Assembly (NCBI GenBank): GCA_031550435.1
Contig: JAVBOO010000038.1
Span: forward strand, 1 to 33,357
DNA: 33,357 nucleotides
Origin: JAVBOO01 sp031550435
Lineage (GTDB): Bacteria > Bacillota > Clostridia > Lachnospirales > WRAX01
Direction: 5' to 3'
Numbering within the stretch: the first letter of the stretch is position 1; every line of letters starts with the position of its first letter. The notes below the pieces were generated by a model. That model worked only from the letters and a program-made list of their open reading frames with translations. It did not search any database and had not been told where the DNA came from. A program made the translations under genes and the position numbers. This document shows positions 1 to 7,817 of this stretch, piece after piece.

Positions 1-141
1 CGACACTTGGCCGACCGCTTCGCCGTTTTGCCGCAGCAAGGGACGGGTTGCACTCCTGCATTGCCCTGATTATGCTGCTTTGTAAGTATTGACATAATTT
101 TAAGAGATTAAACTATTTACACAGTTTGCGTGACACTCCCC
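1..141 (+). mobile_element. Right end of an IS21-family insertion sequence (partial)
   Basis: The 19 bases at 123-141 are the exact reverse complement of 30798-30816, the left end of the IS21-family element at the other side of the window. They read outward as AGTTTGCGTGACACTCCCC. In an istA-istB element pointing rightward this is the right terminal inverted repeat, so 1-141 should be the tail of a second copy whose genes lie outside the window. Bases 45-127 also align without gaps, at roughly 64% identity by eye, to 30106-30188. No coding sequence is visible in this stub. A TTGACA at 89-94 could be an outward -35 box, but no convincing -10 follows. The exact outer edge is uncertain by a few bases. 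Confidence 0.75.
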
Positions 142-244
142 ATTCGCTCTTTATCGCATGATACCATTAAAAGCATTACTGGTCGTGATTGGATTTTGTC
201 TATGTTTTAATTTGAGATTAGTATTACATAACTTCTTGCCATTC

Positions 245-286
245 AAAAACCTCCCATCGTTTTATTTTACGTTAGGAGGTCTTTTT
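245..286 (-). terminator. Rho-independent terminator of the hut operon
   Basis: A stem of GACCTCC with GGGAGG (minus strand, arms near 249-255 and 275-281) surrounds a loop in which CGT and ACG can also pair. It is followed on the minus strand by a T run (245-249). A-rich and T-rich flanks on both sides make it potentially bidirectional. It lies about 75 bases beyond the stop of the last hut gene, as expected for the operon terminator. Confidence 0.7.
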
Positions 287-360
287 GTTCAATGTCCGTT
301 TTTCGGGGTTCTGTTCATTGTCGATGTCTTTTTTGATTTGTAGTTGTTTACTGTTGCATG

Positions 361-987
361 CTACTCAATGCTTTCTTCAATTTTTCTGTAATAGCATTCG
401 GCGAGTTCTTCGCACTCTTTAAGCGCTTTAAGAGCTCTTTCCCTCGCTGATGTAACAAACTCCGCGTCTTTTATTGAAGTTAGGTTTATCTTAACGTTAA
501 GCCAAGCGCTTCTGACACAAGTTACGGAACACAGCGCAGCTACCCCGAGATCGCTGATTGCCGAAGCGTTTGTTTTTCCGTAAACGGATGCAACAAGCTT
601 AACGCACTCAAGACCCTTTTCCATTGTTATAAGAGGCGTGAGCGCAGCGGATTTAAGCGCGCTTTGCATTGCGGCGGAACGAGCCGATTTTTGCTCGGCG
701 GTTTCCTTCGGCATTGCCAAAACAGCCGTAACCTCGTTATAGGATTCGGTATCATCGTCAACGAGCTTTAACAGTTCGGATCGAAGCACAGTCGCCTGCT
801 TCGCGGCTTCTAAAATCTGTTGCTCAAATTCCTTATATTTTTCTCTTCCGACGGTCAGTCCGCCCACCATAGCCACAAGCGCCGAAGATAAAGAACCGCA
901 AAGCGCAGCGACAGACCCTCCGCCCGGTGCCGGGGAGTTAGATGCTAAAATGTCCAGAAAATCATTTAAAGTTTTTTCTCTAAGCAT
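361..987 (-). CDS. fchA: Formimidoyltetrahydrofolate cyclodeaminase (FTCD C-terminal domain family)
   Basis: This 208-residue cytosolic protein belongs to the cyclodeaminase/cyclohydrolase family, the C-terminal half of animal FTCD. It should convert 5-formimino-tetrahydrofolate to 5,10-methenyl-tetrahydrofolate, releasing ammonia. The family's glycine-rich signature PGGGSVAAL is at residues 21-29, and the length is typical of the stand-alone all-helical family. The start is supported by AAGGAG six bases upstream. It is the last gene of the hut operon, 45 bases after hutI, and it completes the tetrahydrofolate branch begun by the formiminotransferase two genes upstream. The same family includes methenyl-THF cyclohydrolase (FchA). 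The operon context favours the histidine role, though both activities are possible. Confidence 0.9.
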   Translation of the reverse strand: MLREKTLNDFLDILASNSPAPGGGSVAALCGSLSSALVAMVGGLTVGREKYKEFEQQILEAAKQATVLRSELLKLVDDDTESYNEVTAVLAMPKETAEQKSARSAAMQSALKSAALTPLITMEKGLECVKLVASVYGKTNASAISDLGVAALCSVTCVRSAWLNVKINLTSIKDAEFVTSARERALKALKECEELAECYYRKIEESIE

Positions 988-1032
988 TCATTTCTCCTTA
1001 ATTCAAATTTGCAGCCAATAATGAAGTCTGCT

Positions 1033-2280
1033 TTATTTATCAAACACGACATTGCCGTTTTTGATTACGGTTTTAACTAAATTACTGCCGAATCTGTAGA
1101 ACAAATAGCTCAGCTCGTCAGCATCCCAGATTATCAAATCGCCTTTTTTGCCGGCTTCGACCGAGCCTATGCTCTCTTGCCTTCCCACGGCGGCTGCGGC
1201 ATTTAAAGTTACACCCGTCAGCGCTTCTTCAGGCGAAACCCTGTATTTGCAGCACGCAAAACTCATTGCAAGTTGTAAATTCAGGTTCGGGCTTGAGCCG
1301 GGATTGAAATCAGTTGCAAACGCAACCGCTCCGCCTGCATTAATAATGTCTTTTGCGGGAGCAAAGCCCTCATTCAAATAAAACGATGTGCACGGCAAGC
1401 ACACTGCCACGGTTTCCGATGAAGCAAGGGCGTTTATCCCTGCCTCGTCGATTTTTATCAAATGCTCGGCAGACTCGCAACCCATCTCGGCGGCCAACAC
1501 AGCCCCTCCGAGATTGTTTATTTCCTCGGCATGAATTTTCGTCTTCATGCCGTTAGCCTTTGCAATATCCAAAATCTTTTTCGATTCTTCCAAACTGAAA
1601 GCGCTCTTCTCGCAAAACACATCGCAGTACTCAGCAAGACCGGTTCTCGCGACTTCGGGAATCATGCTGTTGCAAAGCTCGTTTACATAACCCTCTCTGT
1701 TATCGGCATACTCCTTCGGCAAAGCATGGGCCCCCATAAAAGTCGGAACCAAGTCTATATTATGCTCGAGATTGAGACTGTTAATAACATTCAGGCTTTT
1801 TAACTCGTTCTCGAGGTCAAGACCGTAGCCGCTTTTCGCTTCCAGAGTCGTTACGCCGTAAGAAAGACACTCATCCAAAAGCTTCATGCCTTTATCTAAA
1901 AGATCGCAAAAATCCGCGCTTCTCGTATGCTCGACCGTCGAGAGTATTCCTCCGCCCTTTTCGAGAATTTCGAGATAGCCGGCTCCCGCAAGTTTTAAAG
2001 AAAACTCCCTATGCCTCCAACCGCCGAAAACAAGATGGGTATGGCAGTCAATAAGGCCGGGCGTAACAAGGCGGCCTTGCGCGTCAAGTGTGTTGACACC
2101 GCTGAACTTTTCATACCCGGCGTTCTCGTCAAAGTCAAAAATATCCTCAATTACGCCTTCACGAATAAGTACGCAGCAATTATATCTGTACAATATCTCG
2201 CCTTGTGTCTTTCCTCGTCTCGCGGCTTTACCCGTTGGCGTCGCCAGACAGCCGATATTATAAACAAGCAAGTCGTTCAT
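1033..2280 (-). CDS. hutI: Imidazolonepropionase
   Basis: HutI (415 residues) is an amidohydrolase-superfamily metal enzyme that opens the ring of 4-imidazolone-5-propionate to give N-formimino-L-glutamate, the third step of histidine breakdown. The metal-binding motif DCHTHLVFGG supplies H80 and H82. Further expected residues are H250 (KIHAEE, with E253), H273 and D324 (ATDFNPGSSP). These positions match the ligand layout known for the Bacillus subtilis enzyme. The length is normal. The start lies two bases after the stop of the formiminotransferase gene, with a GAGGG ribosome site inside that gene's end, so translation is probably coupled. I see no truncation or missing catalytic residue. 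Confidence 0.96.
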   Translation of the reverse strand: MNDLLVYNIGCLATPTGKAARRGKTQGEILYRYNCCVLIREGVIEDIFDFDENAGYEKFSGVNTLDAQGRLVTPGLIDCHTHLVFGGWRHREFSLKLAGAGYLEILEKGGGILSTVEHTRSADFCDLLDKGMKLLDECLSYGVTTLEAKSGYGLDLENELKSLNVINSLNLEHNIDLVPTFMGAHALPKEYADNREGYVNELCNSMIPEVARTGLAEYCDVFCEKSAFSLEESKKILDIAKANGMKTKIHAEEINNLGGAVLAAEMGCESAEHLIKIDEAGINALASSETVAVCLPCTSFYLNEGFAPAKDIINAGGAVAFATDFNPGSSPNLNLQLAMSFACCKYRVSPEEALTGVTLNAAAAVGRQESIGSVEAGKKGDLIIWDADELSYLFYRFGSNLVKTVIKNGNVVFDK

Positions 2281-2282
2281 TT

Positions 2283-3182
2283 CTACCCTCTCAAAAGGTA
2301 ATTTTCGAGCACCTGCTCTTCTGAATTGAAGTTCTCGATTCCTAGATAGTAATGTGCGCAGTCGATGAGCGCGTTCATCGGTGCAAGGCCTATAAGTTCG
2401 GTTCCGATTACCGATACGCCGTATCTTGAGGCTTCAAACTTAACAAACTCAAGCACTCTGTAGAGCGGTGTCTGAACATAGTTTGTCATGTTTATAGAGA
2501 CCTGAGCTATGTTTCTGTCCTCAAGCATGATACCTATGGACTTAACGGCCTTGAGCCCTCCGCTGCTCTCTCTGATTATCTTCGCGATGTTATTTGCAAC
2601 TTCGAGATCAGAGGTGTTGAGATTGATATTAAACGCAACAAGCGGCATTCTCGCTCCGCAGGCAACAATACCGGCAGTTTCGTGTACTTTATCGCCGAAA
2701 TCAGGTTTGAACTCGGGTTTTTGAATCTTTTTCGCCATGCCCTCAAACTGACCTTTACGAAGTGCCGCGAGATTTCTTCTCTCGGGTGCGCTTGCCGAGT
2801 CCTCATAAAGGAAAACAGGAAGCTTTAACTCGTCCCAAAGTCTCTGTCCGAGATTTTTAGACATTTCTACACACTCTTCGGTTTTCATGTCCTTGAGCGG
2901 AACAAACGGAATAACGTCAACTGCGCCCATTCTCGGATGCTCGCCGCTGTGCTTTGTCAAATCGATGTTTTCGACTGCGATTTTTGCCAGTTTGAACGCG
3001 GCTTCCAAAACACCTTCCGGATTGCCTGCAAACGTGAATACACTGCGGTTATGGTTAGCGTCGGAACTGTAGTTCATAAGCATAACGCCGGGTGTAGATT
3101 CTACTGCAGCTTTAAGCATGTTTATAGTTTCTTCGTTTCTTCCTTCGCTGAAATTAGGTATGCATTCTACCAGTTTTGCCAT
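2283..3182 (-). CDS. ftcD: Glutamate formimidoyltransferase
   Basis: This 299-residue enzyme matches the formiminotransferase half of animal FTCD. It transfers the formimino group of N-formimino-glutamate to tetrahydrofolate, releasing glutamate. The N-terminus VECIPNFSEGRN is a family hallmark, and SGEHPRMGAVDVIPF carries H82, equivalent to the catalytic His82 of the porcine enzyme. The cyclodeaminase domain is absent and is encoded separately at 361-987, a split arrangement common in anaerobic bacteria. A GGAGG site lies eight bases upstream of the ATG. It sits 17 bases after hutU and 2 bases before hutI, so the genes are clearly one transcription unit. Confidence 0.95.
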   Translation of the reverse strand: MAKLVECIPNFSEGRNEETINMLKAAVESTPGVMLMNYSSDANHNRSVFTFAGNPEGVLEAAFKLAKIAVENIDLTKHSGEHPRMGAVDVIPFVPLKDMKTEECVEMSKNLGQRLWDELKLPVFLYEDSASAPERRNLAALRKGQFEGMAKKIQKPEFKPDFGDKVHETAGIVACGARMPLVAFNINLNTSDLEVANNIAKIIRESSGGLKAVKSIGIMLEDRNIAQVSINMTNYVQTPLYRVLEFVKFEASRYGVSVIGTELIGLAPMNALIDCAHYYLGIENFNSEEQVLENYLLRG

Positions 3183-3199
3183 TATGAGTATCCTCCGAT

Positions 3200-5185
3200 T
3201 TATTTGATTAATTTACTTATAAGATTTTCATCAGTTATATACGGTAAAGTAACTTGGGATTTGCCCTCGTAGGCTTTATTATATTCTATTATGGTTTCAA
3301 CCGCATTTTCATTTCTCGCCCAAGCGCGTCTGGAAACTCCGCCGATAACGTCCCAAAGCATTGCGCTTTTGATTATCTCGTCTTTTTCGGCGCTTCCGTC
3401 CAGAACGAGACCGAAGCCGCCGTTTATAGATTTGCCTGTACCGACTCCTCCGCCGTTATGAAGCGCGATAAGGCTCATGCCTCTCGCCGCGTTGCCGGCA
3501 AAGCAGTGGATTGCCATTTCTGCCATCATATTGCTTCCGTCTTTTATGTTCGAAGTCTCTCTGAAAGGAGAATCTGTTCCGGAAACATCATGGTGGTCTC
3601 TTCCGAGCATTATCGGCCCAACCACGCCATTTCTTACCATCTCGTTAAACCTAAGCGCGATTTTCTTGCGGCCCTCAGCGTCCTGATACAGTATTCTGGC
3701 CTGAGTTCCGACAACGAGCTTGTTTTTTTCGGCATCGCGTATCCAAACATAGTTGTCCTTGTCTTGCCCTCTTCTGTTCGGGTCTATGCAGTCCATGGCA
3801 GCTGCGTCCGTCTTGCGTAAATCTTCGGCCTTTCCGCTTAAACAAACCCATCTGAAAGGACCGTAGCCGTAATCGAACAACTCCGGGCCCATAATATCTT
3901 CGACATACGAAGGGAATACAAAACCGTCTTTGTCATCCGTCCCGTTCTTTGAAACTTCTTTCACGCCTGCCTCGTAAACAGACTTGAGAAACGCGTTGCC
4001 GTAATCAAAAAAGTATGTTCCTTTTGCGCTTAAGCGCTTTATCACTTCAAAATGATTTTTTAGGCTCTCGTCAACAAGCCTCTTAAACTCTTTTCTGTCT
4101 TTCTTTAAAAGTTCTGTTCTGCGCTCAAAACTGATGCCGGCAGGACAGTAACCTCCGTCGTAAGCCGCATGGCACGATGTTTGGTCGGAAAGCAGTTCAA
4201 TTTTTAGATCGTTTTTGTCCGCATATTCCAGCAAATCGACTATGTTTCCGTAATAAGCAATAGAAACGGCGTCTCCCGCTTTTTTGGCTTCGTTTGCCCA
4301 TGCGAAAACCTCGGCCAAATCTGAAGAACTTTTGTCAACCCAGCCTTGATTCAGCCTTGTCTCGATTCTGGAATAGTCAACCTCGGCTACAATCGTCGCA
4401 CAGCCCGCAATTTTTCCGGCTTTAGGTTGGGCTCCGCTCATTCCTCCGAGGCCGGAGCTGACAAACAAAAGCCCCTTTAAGTCGTCGCTTGCTCCGACTC
4501 CGAGCATCTTGCGCCCGGCATTCAGTATTGTGTTAAACGTGCCGTGAACTATGCCCTGAGGACCAATGTACATCCATCCGCCCGCGGTCATCTGACCGTA
4601 ATTTGCAACGCCAAGCTGGGCGGCAAGATGGAAATCTTCGGGATTATCGTACATTCCTATCATCAGGCCGTTTGTTATTATGACTCTCGGCGCGTCCGGT
4701 TTAGACGTGAACAATCCGAGAGGATGCCCCGATGCTATTACGAGCGTCTGATTTTCCGTGAGTTCTTCCAAGTATTGTTTAACAAGCAAGTATTGCATCC
4801 AGTTTTGAAACACCTGTCCTGTTTCGCCGTAGGTTACAAGCTCGTATGGATAAAGTGCCACCTCAAAATCCAGATTATTGTCAATCATGACTTGAAATGC
4901 TTTTGCTTCGACACATTTCCCTCTGTACTCATCAATAGGTTTGCCGTAGATTCTGCCGCTTGGGCGGAACCGGTAGCCGTAAATTCTGCCTCTTGTTCTA
5001 AGCTCTTCAAGAAACTCGGGAGCAAGCTTTTCGTGATGCTCCTCGGGTATATATCTCAGAGCGTTTCTAAGAGCTGTGGCGGTCTGCGCCTCGGTAAGAG
5101 TATAGCCTCTGTCGGGGGCTCTTCTGATGCCGGCGACAAACACGGGCATTTCCGGTAAACAGTCTTTTGAAATACCTTTTGCCAT
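3200..5185 (-). CDS. hutU: Urocanate hydratase
   Basis: HutU (661 residues) hydrates urocanate to 4-imidazolone-5-propionate using tightly bound NAD+. The NAD-binding signature GLGGMSGAQPKA is at residues 245-256, preceded by the family motif YIGPQGIVHGT at 206-216. The C-terminal half has the glycine-rich GGGVGTGKSINGGFG segment. At 661 residues it is about 100 longer than the Pseudomonas/Bacillus form of about 555, but it resembles the longer variant found in anaerobes and Bacteroidota. The start is fixed by GGAGG five bases upstream. The gene lies 23 bases downstream of hutH and 17 bases upstream of ftcD. Confidence 0.96.
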   Translation of the reverse strand: MAKGISKDCLPEMPVFVAGIRRAPDRGYTLTEAQTATALRNALRYIPEEHHEKLAPEFLEELRTRGRIYGYRFRPSGRIYGKPIDEYRGKCVEAKAFQVMIDNNLDFEVALYPYELVTYGETGQVFQNWMQYLLVKQYLEELTENQTLVIASGHPLGLFTSKPDAPRVIITNGLMIGMYDNPEDFHLAAQLGVANYGQMTAGGWMYIGPQGIVHGTFNTILNAGRKMLGVGASDDLKGLLFVSSGLGGMSGAQPKAGKIAGCATIVAEVDYSRIETRLNQGWVDKSSSDLAEVFAWANEAKKAGDAVSIAYYGNIVDLLEYADKNDLKIELLSDQTSCHAAYDGGYCPAGISFERRTELLKKDRKEFKRLVDESLKNHFEVIKRLSAKGTYFFDYGNAFLKSVYEAGVKEVSKNGTDDKDGFVFPSYVEDIMGPELFDYGYGPFRWVCLSGKAEDLRKTDAAAMDCIDPNRRGQDKDNYVWIRDAEKNKLVVGTQARILYQDAEGRKKIALRFNEMVRNGVVGPIMLGRDHHDVSGTDSPFRETSNIKDGSNMMAEMAIHCFAGNAARGMSLIALHNGGGVGTGKSINGGFGLVLDGSAEKDEIIKSAMLWDVIGGVSRRAWARNENAVETIIEYNKAYEGKSQVTLPYITDENLISKLIK

Positions 5186-5208
5186 TTTTACCTCCGAATT
5201 ATAGATAT

Positions 5209-6726
5209 TTATCTCTTATACAGATACTCAGTATTATGCAAAATATCACCTTTCGCAATAATTCCGGCTATAGCGTCAATGTCCGTATAAAGTATTCTGT
5301 CTTTATCAAGCATTGGTGCTATTTCTCTTATTGCATCGTAAAGATTAACAGTTACAGGCGAAAGGCTGTCCCGTCTGTTCCCGAGGTCGATGGCCTGTGC
5401 TCCGCACAGAAGCTCGATAGCCAGTACGTTTCTGACATTTTCGATTATTCCGGCAAGCTTGCGCGCCGAAATCGAACCCATACTGACATGATCTTCCTGA
5501 TTTGCCGAACTGGGAATCGAGTCAACGCTCGCCGGGCTCGCGAAAATCTTGTTTTCGGAAACGAGAGAAGCCGCAGTATACTGTGCGATCATAAGACCCG
5601 AATTGAGTCCGCTGTTTTTGACAAGGAAAGGATCAAGTCCCGAAAGCTGGGGATTGACAAGCCGTTCAATGCGGCGCTCGCTTATATTGGCAATCTCCGA
5701 TACTGCTATTGCGAGAAAGTCAAGTGCAAGTGCCAGCGGCTGCCCGTGGAAGTTTCCTCCCGAAAGCACGTCGCCCTCGTCCGGGAAAATAAGGGGGTTG
5801 TCCGTAACAGAGTTAAGCTCTGTCTCAAGCACTTCGCGAACATAGCCGAGCGCGTCATACGTTGCGCCGTGTACCTGAGGAATACAGCGCAGGCTGTACG
5901 CGTCCTGCAAATTTTGACTCAAATTCGTGTTGCTGCTGCCAAAAAGTATGCTTAGCATGGCATGGGCGGTAACTATCTGTCCGTTATGAGGACGGATTTT
6001 ATGAATGCGGCTGTCAAAGCTCGATGTATGACCCTTTAGGGCTTCAACCGTAAGCGCAGCCGAAAGATTTGCTGTCTTATACAGCTTATAGGCTTCGATG
6101 AGCGCGAAGTTACCAAGAGCGCTCATAACCTGTGTTCCGTTTAGAAGCGCAAGCCCTTCTTTGTATTCCAAAGATACCGGTTTTATCCCGGCTCTCTCCA
6201 TCGCTTCGGCACCCGCCATGCGTTCCCCGTTATACTCGGCTTCACCCATGCCGATGAGCACAAGCGCTATATGCGCAAGCGGAACAAGATCACCGCTGGC
6301 TCCGAGCGAACCTTTTTCCGGTACTATCGGGCGGACTCCGCAGTTAATCATATCAACAAGCGTGCGAACAGTTTCAAGCCTGATACCTGAATGACCCTTT
6401 GAAAAACGAGCAACAGTAATCATCATTATCATTTTGACCACTTCCGCCGGCAAAGGCTTGCCTACTCCGCATGCGTGGCTCATAACTATGTTTCTTTGAA
6501 GATCACCGGCTTCTTCGGGAGAAATATGCGTATCGCAAAGTTTTCCGAAACCCGTGTTAACGCCGTACACTATCTTGCCGCTCTTCATCAAATTTTCGAT
6601 GGTTTCTCGGCACCTCAGTATCTTCGCTTTCGCCGCGTCGGACAAAACTACCGTCGCATTAGAAACCGTAGCTTCAAAAAGCTCTTCTATCGTTATCCTG
6701 TTTCCCGTAATATGAAACGTTTCCAT
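5209..6726 (-). CDS. hutH: Histidine ammonia-lyase
   Basis: HutH (505 residues) deaminates L-histidine to trans-urocanate, the first step of the pathway. The Ala-Ser-Gly triad that cyclises to the electrophilic MIO cofactor is at residues 143-145 (GSLGASGDLVPLAH). The active-site tyrosine motif YGVNTGFG is at 54-61. The length matches the family. A GGAAG-type ribosome site precedes the ATG. This is the first gene of the five-gene operon, with 415 bases upstream before the divergent yajC. No hutP, hutC-type repressor or histidine transporter lies next to it, so the regulator and uptake system must be elsewhere or of another type. Confidence 0.97.
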   Translation of the reverse strand: METFHITGNRITIEELFEATVSNATVVLSDAAKAKILRCRETIENLMKSGKIVYGVNTGFGKLCDTHISPEEAGDLQRNIVMSHACGVGKPLPAEVVKMIMMITVARFSKGHSGIRLETVRTLVDMINCGVRPIVPEKGSLGASGDLVPLAHIALVLIGMGEAEYNGERMAGAEAMERAGIKPVSLEYKEGLALLNGTQVMSALGNFALIEAYKLYKTANLSAALTVEALKGHTSSFDSRIHKIRPHNGQIVTAHAMLSILFGSSNTNLSQNLQDAYSLRCIPQVHGATYDALGYVREVLETELNSVTDNPLIFPDEGDVLSGGNFHGQPLALALDFLAIAVSEIANISERRIERLVNPQLSGLDPFLVKNSGLNSGLMIAQYTAASLVSENKIFASPASVDSIPSSANQEDHVSMGSISARKLAGIIENVRNVLAIELLCGAQAIDLGNRRDSLSPVTVNLYDAIREIAPMLDKDRILYTDIDAIAGIIAKGDILHNTEYLYKR

Positions 6727-7034
6727 GTCTTCTTCCTTTCAGAACTGTCTACCGCTTAACGCCGTTTAAGCCGGGAATTTCATTGAAAGTTGGCACAAAA
6801 ACAAAGCAGATCGAGTAAAATAGTGGAAACACAAGGTTTCGACATTCCGGCGAATTGCTTGCCTTTGCGGTCTTATCTGATATCCCGTTAAAGACGTTTA
6901 CATTAGAATCGCATTCATTATACAGAAACTTAAGAAAAAAGGCTAGTAGTTTAAGAATATTTCTGTGATTTAATTGATGCATAAGCTCTGTTTATGGCAA
7001 TGCAATCTGCTTTTTAAAACGCTCTTTAATAAAG
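6727..7034. other. Leader/intergenic region between hutH and yajC
   Basis: I find no convincing gene here. A 77-codon minus-strand frame (6749-6982) exists but has no good ribosome site and a low-complexity translation. A small GCTTAA/TTAAGC hairpin at 6754-6771 lies just upstream of the hutH ribosome site. The promoter of hut should lie in this stretch, since hutH is the first gene on its strand. The leader may be long (about 190 bases if the TATAAT at 6917-6922 is used), so a regulatory RNA structure is possible but not recognised. Confidence 0.5.
6917..6945 (-). promoter_or_regulatory. Candidate hut operon promoter
   Basis: A perfect minus-strand TATAAT is at 6922-6917, with TG immediately before it. 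The -35 region at about 17 bases (TAGCCT) matches the sigma-70 consensus poorly, so activation by a regulator is plausible. This is the best -10 box upstream of hutH that I can see, but it is only a candidate. Confidence 0.35.
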
Positions 7035-7063
7035 TTGACACGTTTTACCGTTGAATGTATAAT
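7035..7063 (+). promoter_or_regulatory. Sigma-70-type promoter of yajC
   Basis: A consensus TTGACA (7035-7040) and a consensus TATAAT (7058-7063) are separated by exactly 17 bases. Transcription would begin near 7070, leaving a leader of about 70 bases before yajC at 7142. This is one of the strongest promoter matches in the window. Confidence 0.85.
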
Positions 7064-7141
7064 ACGTGAAACGAATACAGGCGAACAAAGCAATATCTCG
7101 CTTTCGTTCGTCACCACAATAGCCTCGGATGGAGATGTAAT

Positions 7142-7582
7142 ATGAATATTTTGAACTCTGTTAACCAATTTTCCGTATTTTTGGCAACAACACTCGCGCC
7201 TTTCGGCGGCAACACAAACGCGACCGCGGCAGCCTCGGATGCTACAGACGCCGCAGTTGCATCGGCCGGAACCGGAAGCATTTTTGATACGCTTTGGCCG
7301 ATACTTATGTGGGTCGGAGTCGCGGTTCTTGTTTACTTCTTTATGTACAGACAGCCCAAAAAAGAAATGAAGAAAAAGCAGGAAATGCGCGGCAGTATTA
7401 AGGTCGGAGACAGTGTTGTAACAAACGCGGGTCTTTTCGGCAAAGTCGTCGAAATCGGAACAGATGCTTTTATTATCGAGTTCGGAACAAACAAGGGCGT
7501 CAGAGTTCCCATTTTGAAAGAAGCGGTTGAAGGTGTCAGAGAGCCTAAGCTAGAGCCTATGCAGAACATAGACTCTAAATAA
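7142..7582 (+). CDS. yajC: Preprotein translocase subunit YajC
   Basis: YajC is a small membrane protein associated with SecDF in protein export. The single transmembrane segment (about residues 50-68, ILMWVGVAVLVYFFMYRQPKKE) is followed by the basic stretch and the conserved domain with KVGDSVVTNAGLFGKVVEIG. At 146 residues it is longer than the usual 85-115, because about 45 residues rich in Ala, Thr and Asn precede the helix. The initial hydrophobic bit (FSVFLATTLAPF) could act as an extra membrane anchor or signal. It has its own consensus promoter and terminator, so it is a single-gene unit, unlike the common tgt-yajC-secDF order. GGAG at seven bases upstream supports the start. Confidence 0.9.
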   Translation: MNILNSVNQFSVFLATTLAPFGGNTNATAAASDATDAAVASAGTGSIFDTLWPILMWVGVAVLVYFFMYRQPKKEMKKKQEMRGSIKVGDSVVTNAGLFGKVVEIGTDAFIIEFGTNKGVRVPILKEAVEGVREPKLEPMQNIDSK

Positions 7583-7657
7583 TCCTTTTGTCTTGGGACA
7601 TGTTGAAAAATTGCTTTATGTGTTTAGTGCGCAATTTCCAACACTTTCTCTTGTATT

Positions 7658-7686
7658 CGGGGTGTGATTCTCGCACCCCGTTTTAT
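7658..7686 (+). terminator. Terminator of yajC
   Basis: CGGGGTG (7658-7664) pairs with CACCCCG (7674-7680) around a nine-base loop, followed by TTTTATT. It lies about 75 bases after the yajC stop. A second imperfect inverted repeat (GTTGAAAAATTGC with GCAATTTCCAAC, about 7603-7645) precedes it. Confidence 0.88.
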
Positions 7687-7697
7687 TGTATTGCTTT

Positions 7698-7753
7698 GGC
7701 ACGAGTAACCGCGTAAGCATATTATACAGTATTTAACTTCCGCGGTTATATTA
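7698..7753 (-). repeat. Family A repeat, partial copy (reverse orientation)
   Basis: The minus strand reads ATAACCGCGGAAGTTAAAT, then ACTGTATAATATGCTTACGC, then GGTTACTCGTGCC. This closely matches the first 50 or so bases of the full copy at 27979-28139. The downstream hairpin modules are absent. It sits between the yajC terminator and the pyridoxal kinase gene. Confidence 0.75.
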
Positions 7754-7817
7754 CGCGGGAGAATAGTCGTTTAAGCAAAACCGGCATAAACAAATCCAAA
7801 ATAGCGGCGAGGTTATC

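Noticed and set aside
158..343. Open frame of 61 codons after the IS21 right end
   Set aside because: It runs through the hut terminator hairpin, has no ribosome site, and its hydrophobic composition follows from T-rich DNA.
3254..3820. 188-codon frame opposite hutU, and similar long frames opposite hutI, hutH, dacF and istA
   Set aside because: They lie wholly inside well-supported genes, lack ribosome sites and give Ser/Arg/Cys-rich translations typical of antisense frames.
6749..6982. 77-codon minus-strand frame upstream of hutH, possible leader peptide
   Set aside because: No good ribosome site, no histidine run or other attenuator sign, and low-complexity content.
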